Below, piece after piece: positions 47,649-55,351 of a stretch of DNA of 64,000 nucleotides. The stretch is taken from assembly GCA_019634975.1 (NCBI GenBank), contig JAHCAI010000001.1:1-64000 (forward strand), in the 5' to 3' direction. A program made the translations under genes and the position numbers. The DNA comes from Burkholderiales bacterium (lineage in GTDB: Bacteria > Pseudomonadota > Gammaproteobacteria > Burkholderiales > SG8-41). Position 1 is the first letter of the stretch, and the number at the start of each line of letters is the position of its first letter. The notes beneath the pieces were generated by a model that worked only from the letters and a program-made list of their open reading frames with translations, did not search any database and had not been told where the DNA came from.

Positions 47649-47656
47649 GTCCTGAA

Positions 47657-47700
47657 GCCGACCGCCATTGGCCGGCTTGCGGTTCTCTTTAACGCAAGCC
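47657..47700 (-). promoter_or_regulatory. Tandem-hexaloop ANTAR recognition element in the nrtA leader
   Basis: Two hairpins precede the terminator on the minus strand. P1: stem GGCTTGC-GTT/AAC-C-GCAAGCC around hexaloop AAAGAG (47685-47690). P2: stem GCCGGCC/GGTCGGC around hexaloop AATGGC (47664-47669). Both loops have A at position 1 and G at position 4, the known ANTAR-binding rule. Fully extended stems share bases 47674-47676. The ANTAR regulator NasT is encoded just upstream of this leader. Confidence 0.85.
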
Positions 47701-47734
47701 GCATGCCATGCCATACCGATGGCGGGGATTTTTT

Positions 47735-47751
47735 ATAAGTATTTGTTTTTA
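47735..47751 (-). other. Copy of the 17-bp AT-rich motif upstream of nrtA
   Basis: On the minus strand TAAAAACAAATACTTAT, followed by an A-rich run, sits just upstream of the presumed nrtA leader and overlaps the only AT-rich promoter-like region there (ACTTATAAAAAAT). It may be part of, or next to, the nrtA promoter. Confidence 0.6.
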
Positions 47752-47780
47752 AACATTATTTTAAATTTGTTCGAGAAAAC

Positions 47781-47833
47781 CATTGTTCTGGACAATGCGC
47801 TTTTGCGGTGCACCATCACAGCGCCATGCACCA
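47781..47833. promoter_or_regulatory. Operator-like inverted repeat and NtrC-like half sites upstream of nrtA
   Basis: CATTGT/ACAATG (47781-47797, five-base spacer) is a perfect inverted repeat. TGCACCA occurs at 47809-47815 and 47827-47833; it equals the NtrC half site, here in direct rather than inverted arrangement, and the first copy is part of the palindrome GGTGCACC. Nitrogen control is inferred. Confidence 0.4.
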
Positions 47834-47851
47834 AGCGGGTACGGCGGGGGG

Positions 47852-48424
47852 TCAGCCGAGCAGTTTGGAGAAGGTAATGACCTGCTCGGCTACCGTGCCG
47901 AGCGTGGCATTGCGGTCCATCGCCAGCTTGCGCAGCAGGCGGTACGCCTCGTCCTCGGAAATTTTCTTCTCCTTCATCAGGATGCCCTTGGCGCGATCGA
48001 CGAGTTTGCGCTCCGAGAGTTTGTTGCGGGTGAGGGCCAGTTCGGCCTGCACCGACTGGAAGGCTTCGAAGCGGGCGACCGCAGTCTCGATGATCGGCTC
48101 GATGCGTTCCGCGGCCAGCCCGTCGACGATATAGGCGGTGACCCCGGCGCGCACCGCTTCGCGGATCGACTCGCGTTTGGCATCCTGGGTGAACATGACG
48201 ATCGGCCGCGGACAGCTTTCCGTGATCAGGCAGAGGTGCTCCAGCGTGTCGCGGCTCGGCGAGTCGGTGTCGATGATGATGGCATCGGGTGACAGTTTGC
48301 GCACGGCGTCGTAGAGCTGGCCGGCGTTGGCGATCTCGGCGACGACCTGGTGGCCCAGGCGCTCCAGCGTCATGCGCAGGAACAGCGAGCGCTCCGGGTT
48401 TTCGTCGTAGAGCATGATTTTCAT
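47852..48424 (-). CDS. nasT: NasT-type ANTAR antitermination regulator
   Basis: A 190-residue protein with a receiver-like domain (residues about 1-120; acidic pocket DEN near the start, IIIDTDSPS with Asp at the phosphorylation position) and a C-terminal ANTAR domain (about 130-185; LVDRAKGILMKEKKISEDEAYRLLRKLAM). NasT binds tandem-hexaloop RNA leaders and releases termination when the partner NasS senses nitrate. No NasS is in the window. Upstream of it and divergent lies lutB, 68 bases away. Confidence 0.92.
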   Translation of the reverse strand: MKIMLYDENPERSLFLRMTLERLGHQVVAEIANAGQLYDAVRKLSPDAIIIDTDSPSRDTLEHLCLITESCPRPIVMFTQDAKRESIREAVRAGVTAYIVDGLAAERIEPIIETAVARFEAFQSVQAELALTRNKLSERKLVDRAKGILMKEKKISEDEAYRLLRKLAMDRNATLGTVAEQVITFSKLLG

Positions 48425-48479
48425 GCCCGGAGTTCTCGCAAAATGTGTACCAAGCAGCGGCTGGACAGGTCGGGCGCTA

Positions 48480-48485
48480 TATACT
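48480..48485 (+). promoter_or_regulatory. -10-like element (TATACT) seven bases before lutB
   Basis: TATACT ends seven bases before ATG 48493. No Shine-Dalgarno is present, suggesting leaderless transcription as proposed for queA and lutA. The divergent nasT promoter must lie in the same 68-base gap. Confidence 0.5.
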
Positions 48486-48492
48486 TGTAGTC

Positions 48493-49896
48493 ATGCACGT
48501 CAATTCCATGCACTTCAAGGCCCGCGCCGGCGCCAAGCTGGCCGATGTGCGTCTGCAGACGGCGCTGAAGAAGCTGCAGGGCAATTTCGTCAAGGGCCGC
48601 GCCGACCGCATTGCCGAGCTCGACAACTTTCCGGACATCCGCGATGCCGCGGCGGCGATCCGCGACCGCGCGCTGCAGAGCCTGGACGTCTGGCTGGAGA
48701 CTTTCGAGCGCAATGCCGCGGCCCGCGGTACCGTGGTGCATTGGGCGGAAACCCACGAGGACGTCAACCGCATCGTGCGCGAGATCGCCGCGCAGCACGG
48801 CGTGCGCAAGATCATCAAGTCAAAGTCGATGGTCACCGAGGAGTGCGGGCTCAACGACGCGCTGGAGGCGGCCGGGCTGGAGGTCGTCGAAACCGACCTC
48901 GGTGAATACATCCTGCAGCTTGCCAGGGAGCCGCCCTCGCATATTGTCGCGCCGGTGGTGCACAAGACCCGCGACGAGGTCTCCGACCTGTTCGCCGAAA
49001 AGCACAAGTCGCCGCGGCTGACCGACATCCCGGCGCTGTGCCGCGAGGCGCGCGAGAAGCTGCGGCCGCATTTCCTGTCAGCGGACATGGGCATCTCGGG
49101 CGCCAATTTCATCATTGCCGAGACCGGCTCGACGCTGATTGTCACCAACGAAGGCAATGGCCGCATGGTCACCACGCTGCCGAAGGTGCATGTCGCGATC
49201 ACCGGCATCGAAAAGGTGGTGCCGACGCTGGAGGATGTCAGCACGCTGCTGCGGCTGCTGCCGCGCCACGGCACCGGGCAGAGCATCACCAACTACATTT
49301 CGGTGACCACCGGGCCGAAGCGAGACGGCGACGCCGACGGGCCGGAGCATTTCCATGTGATCCTGGTCGACGCCGGGCGCACGCAGCTGATCGGCGGCGA
49401 CATGCAGCAGATGCTGCGCTGCATCCGCTGCGGCGCCTGCATGAACCACTGCCCGGTCTACCAGAGCGTCGGCGGCCATGCCTACGGCTGGGTCTATCCG
49501 GGGCCGATGGGCTCGGTGCTGACGCCGACCTATGTCGGACTGGAAAACGCCCGCGATTTGCCCAATGCGGCGACGCTGTGCAGGCAGTGCGAGGTCGCCT
49601 GCCCGGTGAAGATTCCGCTGCCCGAACTGCTGCGCAAGCTGCGCGAGCGCCAGTTCGAGCAGGGCCTGAAGCCTTGGCATGAGGTCGCTGCGCTGCGGCT
49701 GTGGGGCTGGCTCGCGCAGCGCCCGATGCTGTACGGGCTGGCGACGCGGATCAAGGTGCGGATGCTGAAGGCAATGGCCAACCCGCAGGGCATGATCCGC
49801 AGCCTGCCCTTCGGCGGCGGCTGGACCGACCGGCGCGATTTCCCGGCGCCGGAGGGGAGGACCTTCAGGGAGTTGTACGGAAAGTCAAAGGCATAG
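48493..49896 (+). CDS. lutB: Lactate utilization iron-sulfur protein LutB
   Basis: A 467-residue LutB. The N-terminal LUD domain (residues about 60-290, with ISGANFIIAETGSTLIVTNEGNGRM) is followed by two ferredoxin-like clusters (CIRCGACMNHCPVY and CRQCEVACPVKIP) and a DUF3390-like tail. LutB works with LutA and LutC in lactate oxidation. ATG 48493 is chosen over 48508 because it fits the family start and the -10 spacing. It is followed by a nested palindromic repeat and mmsA. Confidence 0.93.
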   Translation: MHVNSMHFKARAGAKLADVRLQTALKKLQGNFVKGRADRIAELDNFPDIRDAAAAIRDRALQSLDVWLETFERNAAARGTVVHWAETHEDVNRIVREIAAQHGVRKIIKSKSMVTEECGLNDALEAAGLEVVETDLGEYILQLAREPPSHIVAPVVHKTRDEVSDLFAEKHKSPRLTDIPALCREAREKLRPHFLSADMGISGANFIIAETGSTLIVTNEGNGRMVTTLPKVHVAITGIEKVVPTLEDVSTLLRLLPRHGTGQSITNYISVTTGPKRDGDADGPEHFHVILVDAGRTQLIGGDMQQMLRCIRCGACMNHCPVYQSVGGHAYGWVYPGPMGSVLTPTYVGLENARDLPNAATLCRQCEVACPVKIPLPELLRKLRERQFEQGLKPWHEVAALRLWGWLAQRPMLYGLATRIKVRMLKAMANPQGMIRSLPFGGGWTDRRDFPAPEGRTFRELYGKSKA

Positions 49897-50080
49897 CCAC
49901 ATAGGGCGCAGAGATCGCAGAGCACGACAGAATCAATTAACAGGATGTGCAGGATGAACAGGATTAAAAACAGGGCGCGATTGTCCGGCATATCGAACAT
50001 AGGGGTTTATCCTGAAAATCCTGTCTGTCCTGTTAAATCGTTTTTGGTTTTCCTCTGTGATCTCTGTGTCCTCTGTGGCT
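49895..50080. repeat. Nested palindromic repeat between lutB and mmsA
   Basis: Outer arms 49895-49923 and 50052-50080 match at about 25 of 29 positions and are built of CACAGAG-like units. Inner arms 49937-49964 and 50009-50036 match at about 21 of 28 and are built of CAGGAT units. The whole region can form two stacked hairpins. The lutB stop codon lies in the first arm. Nothing else fills the 222-base gap. Confidence 0.85.
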
Positions 50081-50118
50081 GAAAGTTTTAAGTTTTTTAA
50101 AGTTTTTTTGAGACCATC

Positions 50119-51630
50119 ATGAACAAACCGAACGACATCAACACCACCATCCCCCTCTGGATCGACGGAAAGGCGCATCCTGCGACTTCGACCCGCACGG
50201 CGGGCGTCACCAATCCGGCGACCGGCAAGGTCACGCGCCAGGTGCCGCTGGCGAACGCGCAGGATGTCGACGCCGCAGTGCAGTCGGCACGGCGCGCCTT
50301 TCCGGCCTGGCGCGACACGCCGCCGCTGCGCCGAGCGCGCATCCTGATGCGCTACCGCGAACTGCTCGATGCCCACCGCGACGAGCTGGCGCGGCTGGTC
50401 ACCGACGAGCACGGCAAGACCCTGGCCGACGCCGCGGGCTCGGTGCAGCGCGGCATCGAGGTCGTCGAGTTCGCGATGGGCATCCCGCACCTGCTGAAAG
50501 GAGAGCACAGCGAGGACGTCGGCACCGGCGTCGACACCCATTCGCTGCGTCAGCCCCTGGGAGTCTGCGCCGGCATCACGCCCTTCAATTTTCCGGTGAT
50601 GGTGCCGCTGTGGATGTTTCCGGTGGCGATCGCCTGCGGCAACACCTTCGTGCTGAAGCCCTCGGAGAAGGTGCCGTCGGCATCGATGCGGATGGCCGAG
50701 CTGTTCAAGGAGGCCGGGCTGCCGGATGGCGTGCTCAATGTCGTGCATGGCGACAAGGAGGCGGTCGATGCGTTGCTTCACCATGGCGAGGTCAAGGCGG
50801 TGTCCTTCGTCGGGTCGACCCCCATTGCAAAGTACATCTACGAAACCTGCGCGAAGGAAGGCAAGCGCGTGCAGGCGCTGGGCGGGGCGAAGAACCATGC
50901 GGTGGTGCTCGCTGATGCCGACCTCGACTTCGCGGCCGACGCACTGATCGGTGCGGCCTATGGTTCGGCGGGCGAGCGCTGCATGGCGATATCCGCGGTG
51001 GTGGCGGTCGAGGACGTGGCCGACGCTCTGGTGGCGAAACTGCAGGCGGCAGCCGGTCGGCTGAAGATCGGACCGGGCCAGCAGAAGGATGCCGACATGG
51101 GGCCGGTGATCAGCCGCGCCCACCGCGACAAGATTGCGTCCTACGTCGACCAGGGCGTTGCGGCCGGCGCGAAACTGCTGCTCGATGGCCGCGGCCTCAA
51201 GGTGCCCGGCCACGAGGACGGCTTTTTCATCGGCGCCACGCTGTTCGACCACGTGAAGCCGGACATGACCATCTACCGCGACGAGATTTTCGGTCCGGTG
51301 CTGGTCGTGCTGCGGGTGAAATCGCTCGACGAGGCGATCCGGCTGATCAACGCCAATCCCTATGCCAACGGCACGGCCGTGTTCACCCGCTCGGGCGGGG
51401 CCGCGCGGCGCTTCGAGCGCGAGATCGAGGTCGGCATGGTCGGCATCAACGTGCCGATCCCGGTGCCCATCGCCTATTACTCCTTCGGCGGCTGGCGCAA
51501 CTCGCTGTTCGGCGACCAGCACGTGCACGGTCCGGAAGGCGTGCGCTTTTACACCCGCGGCAAGGTGGTGACCACGCGCTGGCCCGACGACAAGGCGATT
51601 CCCGGCGGTTTCAACATGCCGACGCTGTGA
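50119..51630 (+). CDS. mmsA: CoA-acylating methylmalonate-semialdehyde dehydrogenase
   Basis: A 503-residue aldehyde dehydrogenase. It has [19 protein letters not shown], typical of MmsA, NAD-binding [12 protein letters not shown], the segment [15 protein letters not shown] and the catalytic Cys in [12 protein letters not shown]. MmsA converts methylmalonate semialdehyde or malonate semialdehyde to propionyl- or acetyl-CoA in valine, inositol or beta-alanine breakdown. It separates lutB from lutC, an unusual position. ATG 50119. Confidence 0.94.
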   Translation: MNKPNDINTTIPLWIDGKAHPATSTRTAGVTNPATGKVTRQVPLANAQDVDAAVQSARRAFPAWRDTPPLRRARILMRYRELLDAHRDELARLVTDEHGKTLADAAGSVQRGIEVVEFAMGIPHLLKGEHSEDVGTGVDTHSLRQPLGVCAGITPFNFPVMVPLWMFPVAIACGNTFVLKPSEKVPSASMRMAELFKEAGLPDGVLNVVHGDKEAVDALLHHGEVKAVSFVGSTPIAKYIYETCAKEGKRVQALGGAKNHAVVLADADLDFAADALIGAAYGSAGERCMAISAVVAVEDVADALVAKLQAAAGRLKIGPGQQKDADMGPVISRAHRDKIASYVDQGVAAGAKLLLDGRGLKVPGHEDGFFIGATLFDHVKPDMTIYRDEIFGPVLVVLRVKSLDEAIRLINANPYANGTAVFTRSGGAARRFEREIEVGMVGINVPIPVPIAYYSFGGWRNSLFGDQHVHGPEGVRFYTRGKVVTTRWPDDKAIPGGFNMPTL

Positions 51631-51636
51631 AAGGCA

Positions 51637-51697
51637 GCGATGAGCGATGAACGACGAGTGATGAGCGGGTGCCCGACTCTCACTCCTCAATCCTGAA
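51637..51697. repeat. Degenerate GATGA-unit repeat upstream of lutC
   Basis: The left arm at about 51637-51666 closely matches the perfect repeat arm at 18931 (GCGATGAGCGATGAACGA). The expected right arm (around 51679-51697) is only weakly complementary, so this copy appears decayed. Confidence 0.55.
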
Positions 51698-51707
51698 CTG
51701 AATACAA

Positions 51708-52352
51708 ATGTCCGCCCGCGCCAACATCCTCTCCCGCATCCGCACCCGCCAGGGCAAGGCGGTGACGGTGCGTGCGTCCGAACGTGAGGCGGTGGCGCAG
51801 TACCTGGCGGCGCATCCGCAGGGGCCGCGGCCGCAGACGGGGAATGATGCCGTCGCCCGCTTCCGCGAGCGGGCGCTGGGGCTCTCCACGACCATCGGCG
51901 AACTGTCCTCGGCCGGGGAAATTCCGGCTGCGGTGGCGCGTTACCTGCAGAGCGCGGGCTTGGCGCCGGCAGCAGTGTGCTGGCCGCAATTTGCGGCGCT
52001 GGACTGGCGGGCGCAGGGCATCGCCGTGGAGGCGCGCGCGGCGCACGGCGATGACCTTGTCGGGATCACCGGCGCCTTCTGCGCGATCGCCGAGACCGGC
52101 ACGCTGATGATGTGCTCCGGTCCGGACACGCCGCCGGCGACGAGCCTGCTGCCGGAGACCCACATCGCCGTGCTGCGGCGCGACCGCATCGTCGCCGGCA
52201 TGGAGGACGCGTGGGCGCTATTGCGCAGCGAGAGTGCCGGGTTGCCGCGGGCGGTGAATTTCATCTCGGGCCCTTCGCGCACCGCCGACATCGAGCAGAC
52301 CGTGACGCTGGGTGCACACGGTCCCTACCGGGTGCATATCCTGCTGTTGTGA
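51708..52352 (+). CDS. lutC: Lactate utilization protein LutC (LUD domain)
   Basis: A 214-residue LUD-domain protein with the typical end (GITGAFCAIAETGTLMMCSG, then VNFISGPSRTADIEQTVTLGAHGPYRVHILLL). LutC is the third member of the lactate oxidation complex. ATG 51708 lies 77 bases after mmsA. It is convergent with the Mrp cluster. Confidence 0.93.
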   Translation: MSARANILSRIRTRQGKAVTVRASEREAVAQYLAAHPQGPRPQTGNDAVARFRERALGLSTTIGELSSAGEIPAAVARYLQSAGLAPAAVCWPQFAALDWRAQGIAVEARAAHGDDLVGITGAFCAIAETGTLMMCSGPDTPPATSLLPETHIAVLRRDRIVAGMEDAWALLRSESAGLPRAVNFISGPSRTADIEQTVTLGAHGPYRVHILLL

Positions 52353-52365
52353 TGTGTGCCGCCGC

Positions 52366-52701
52366 TCAGCGGCCGGAGGCGGGGTCTTCGGGCAGAGGGG
52401 CGCGCGATTTCATGCGCAGGCGCAGCGCGGCCTTGGCGAGCAGGCCGGCGCTGACCGGGGCCGTGACGAACAGGAACAGCGTGATCAGCAGCTCGTGCAG
52501 CGTGGGGCCGTGGTTCAGCGAATAGGCGATCGAGGCAAGCAGCATGCCGCCCACGCCCAGAGTCGTCGCCTTGGTCGGTGCATGCAGGCGCATGAAGAAG
52601 TCCGGCAGGCGCACCAGGCCGATGGCGCCGACCAGCGTGAAGAAGCTGCCGACCAGCAGCATCAGGGCGACCAGCCATTCGAGCAGGGTTGCGGCGTCCA
52701 T
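52366..52701 (-). CDS. mrpG: Mrp antiporter subunit G
   Basis: A 111-residue three-helix subunit of a multi-subunit cation/proton antiporter, with the family motif GAIGLVRLPDFFMRLHAPTKATTLGVGG. It is the last gene of the minus-strand mrpA(B)CDEFG operon, seven bases after mrpF, and ends close to lutC. Confidence 0.92.
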   Translation of the reverse strand: MDAATLLEWLVALMLLVGSFFTLVGAIGLVRLPDFFMRLHAPTKATTLGVGGMLLASIAYSLNHGPTLHELLITLFLFVTAPVSAGLLAKAALRLRMKSRAPLPEDPASGR

Positions 52702-52708
52702 CGCGGCC

Positions 52709-52978
52709 TCAGTCCATGACGTCGCCGCGCTCGAGGTAGCGGGCGAGGGCGACGGTGGCGACAAAACCCATCAACGCGATCAGCAGCGCGGCCTCGAAGT
52801 AAACCGGGCTCGCCATGCGGATGCCGAGGACGATCAGCAGGGCGATGGCGTTGATGTACAGCGTGTCGAGCGCGAGTATCCGGTCGGCAGCATCGGGGCC
52901 GCGCACCAGCCTGACCAGGCAGAGCAGCATCGCCAGCCCGATGGCGCAGAAAGCAATGTTGATGGCGAAGTTCAGCAT
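52709..52978 (-). CDS. mrpF: Mrp antiporter subunit F
   Basis: An 89-residue protein of three helices with the MrpF signature (VRLVRGPDAADRILALDTLYINAIALLIVLG). The ATG lies within the end of mrpE (seven-base overlap), indicating coupling. Confidence 0.92.
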   Translation of the reverse strand: MLNFAINIAFCAIGLAMLLCLVRLVRGPDAADRILALDTLYINAIALLIVLGIRMASPVYFEAALLIALMGFVATVALARYLERGDVMD

Positions 52979-53463
52979 CCGAAGATCTCCAGCAGGGGCT
53001 TCTCGTAACGTTTCTTGATGTCTGCGATCAGCGCGTCGGGGGATTCGCAGTCCAGCGCGTGCACCAGCAGCTCGCGGTTTTCGGTATCGATCACTGCGGA
53101 CACGGTTCCCGGCGTCATGGTGATGATGCTGGCAAACAGCGCGGTGGACTGGGTATTGCTCAATTCCAGCGGCACCCGCAGGAAAACCGGCGACAGCCTT
53201 CCGGTGGGGCCGAGCACGAGGCGCGACACGGCGATATTGGCGATCACAATATCCCAGGTGACCGTCAGCAGCAGGCGCAGCGCGGCGGCCGGTGAGCGCA
53301 CCCGCGGCAGGTGCTCGAGAAAGGGCGCGCTGACGAGCGGAATGGCCACGCCGAGCGTTGCGGCCAGCAGCAGGTGTCCGGCGGAAAGATCGCCGGTCAG
53401 CGCCAGCCACCCGGCGGCGAGCGCGGCGGACAGCAGCGGGAATGGCAGCCAGCGCCGGATCAT
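52972..53463 (-). CDS. mrpE: Mrp antiporter subunit E
   Basis: A 163-residue subunit with two N-terminal helices and a conserved cytoplasmic part (SNTQSTALFASIITMTPGTVSAVIDTENRELLVHALD), the MrpE hallmark. ATG 53463 overlaps the mrpD stop (ATGA). Confidence 0.92.
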   Translation of the reverse strand: MIRRWLPFPLLSAALAAGWLALTGDLSAGHLLLAATLGVAIPLVSAPFLEHLPRVRSPAAALRLLLTVTWDIVIANIAVSRLVLGPTGRLSPVFLRVPLELSNTQSTALFASIITMTPGTVSAVIDTENRELLVHALDCESPDALIADIKKRYEKPLLEIFGC

Positions 53464-55004
53464 CGCGGCAGCTCCCGGCCCAGCGGCCGCGGCGCGCGCT
53501 CGGTATTGCCGCCAACCACCGACTGCACATACTGCGCGGGCTCCAGCAGTTGCGCCGCAGTCGCTTCGGCATGCCGGTGCAGCGGTCCGGCAAAGGCCAC
53601 CAGCAGCAGGCTCACGGCCATCAGCGCGCCCAGCGACAGCCACTCTCCGCCGCGCGCCGGCAGGGCTTCCGGCGCGGGTTCGGCACCGACCTTCCACAGC
53701 AGCACGCTGCCCGCGCGGGAGCAGGCGACCAGTGCGGCGAGGCTGGAGGCCAGTATCGTGGCCCAGATCCAGGGCGAGGCGCCGGCACCCGCAGTGCCCT
53801 GCAGGATCATCACCTTGCCGAGGAATCCGGCCGAGGGCGGCGCGCCGGCCACCGTGGCCGCACCCAGCAGGAAGGCAATGCCCAGCAGCACCGGCTGGCG
53901 CAGTGCACCGGCCGCGACCAGTGCATCGGCGGCCGCGCCGCGCTGGCGGGCGATCAGATCGGTCAGCAGGAACAGTGCGGCAACGATGACCGTGCTGTGC
54001 ACCAGGTAATACAGGGCGCCGGCCAGTGCGGCGCTGCCGCCCGCAGCCACGGTGGTCAGCAAGGTGCCGACCGAAGCAATGGTCAGGTGGGCCACCAGTT
54101 CGCCGAGCCGCTTCGCGCCGAGTGCGCCGATCACGCCAAGCGCCAGCGTCAGCAGGGCCAGCGGCAGCAGCCAGGGGGAGACGAGATTAGACGCAGCGCC
54201 GCTGTCGCCGCCGAACATCAGGGTGGTCACCCGCAGGATCGAGTAGACGCCGACCTTGGTCATGATCGCGAACAGCGCGGCGACCGGAGCCGAGGCGCTG
54301 GCATAGGTTGCCGGCAGCCAGAAGTACAGCGGGAACAGCGCGGCCTTGACCGCAAAAACACCGAGCAGCATCAGGCCGGCTGCGCGCACCAGCGCGATGT
54401 CGGCCTCGGGTGCCTGCGCGATGCGCTCGGCGAGCTGCGCCATGTTGAGCGTTCCGGTGACGCCGTAGAGCAGGCTGACGGCGATCAGGAAAACGCCCGA
54501 GCCGGTGAGGTTGACCGCAACGTAGTGCACCGCGGCGCGCAAGCGCTGCTGGCCGAGGCCATGCAGCAGCAGGCAGTAGGAGGCAATCAGCAGGACCTCG
54601 AAGAACACGAACAGGTTGAACAGGTCGCCGGTGAGGAAGGCGCCGTTGATGCCCATCAGCTGGAACTGGAACAGGGCATGAAAATGACGGCCGCGGAGAT
54701 CCCAGCCGTTTGCGGCATAGGCGAGCGCGGCCATCGCGATGACCGAGGTCAGCAGGACCAGCAGTGCCGACAGGCGATCGGCGACGAGCACGATGCCGAA
54801 GGGCGCCGCCCAGTTGCCCAGCGCGTAGACCCGGTATTCGCCGGACAGGGAGTCTGCCGCGAGCATTGCCGCGGCGGCTGCACCCAGCGCGGTGGCGGCA
54901 AGTCCGAGCGCACGCGCCAGCAGCGGACGGTTGCCGCCGAAGATCAGCAGCAGGGCGCCGGCCAGCGCCGGTATGGCCAGGGGCAACACGGCGAGATGAT
55001 TCAT
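53460..55004 (-). CDS. mrpD: Mrp antiporter subunit D
   Basis: A 514-residue NuoM/NuoN-like proton-conducting subunit with 14 predicted helices. The functional segments are visible: membrane Glu in FNLFVFFEVLLIASY, Lys in MLLGVFAVKAALFPLYFWLP, and the region SAPVAALFAIMTKVGVYSI. It is coupled to mrpC by a four-base overlap. Confidence 0.93.
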   Translation of the reverse strand: MNHLAVLPLAIPALAGALLLIFGGNRPLLARALGLAATALGAAAAAMLAADSLSGEYRVYALGNWAAPFGIVLVADRLSALLVLLTSVIAMAALAYAANGWDLRGRHFHALFQFQLMGINGAFLTGDLFNLFVFFEVLLIASYCLLLHGLGQQRLRAAVHYVAVNLTGSGVFLIAVSLLYGVTGTLNMAQLAERIAQAPEADIALVRAAGLMLLGVFAVKAALFPLYFWLPATYASASAPVAALFAIMTKVGVYSILRVTTLMFGGDSGAASNLVSPWLLPLALLTLALGVIGALGAKRLGELVAHLTIASVGTLLTTVAAGGSAALAGALYYLVHSTVIVAALFLLTDLIARQRGAAADALVAAGALRQPVLLGIAFLLGAATVAGAPPSAGFLGKVMILQGTAGAGASPWIWATILASSLAALVACSRAGSVLLWKVGAEPAPEALPARGGEWLSLGALMAVSLLLVAFAGPLHRHAEATAAQLLEPAQYVQSVVGGNTERAPRPLGRELPR

Positions 55005-55351
55005 CGCGGTTCCTCCGGCCGGTCGGCGGCTTCCGTGCCGTCGACATGATCGGAGCCCGACTCACCGTAGGCACGCACGGCGAGCCCGAGGAAAAACGCG
55101 GTCATGCCGAAACCGATGACGATGGCGGTCAGCACCAGTGCCTGCGGCAGGGGATCGGTGTAAGCCGCGGCACCTTCCGTGACCACCGGCGGCGCACCCG
55201 CAGTGACGCGCCCCATCGTGAAAATGAACAGGTTGACGGCATAGGACAGCAGCGACAGGCCGAGCACCACCGAGAAGGTGCGTCCGCGCAACAGCAGGAA
55301 CACGCCGCAGGCGGTGACCACGCCGAGACCCGAGGAGAGCAGGAGTTCCAT
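55001..55351 (-). CDS. mrpC: Mrp antiporter subunit C
   Basis: A 116-residue NuoK-like subunit of three helices with VLGLSLLSYAVNLFIFTMGR and DPLPQALVLTAIVIGFGMTAFFL, both conserved in MrpC. The ATG overlaps the mrpA stop by one base. Confidence 0.93.
   Translation of the reverse strand: MELLLSSGLGVVTACGVFLLLRGRTFSVVLGLSLLSYAVNLFIFTMGRVTAGAPPVVTEGAAAYTDPLPQALVLTAIVIGFGMTAFFLGLAVRAYGESGSDHVDGTEAADRPEEPR

Noticed and set aside
47807..47835. A sigma-54 promoter near the TGGTGCA sequences upstream of nrtA
   Set aside because: The GG and GC dinucleotides are not at the required ten-base spacing.
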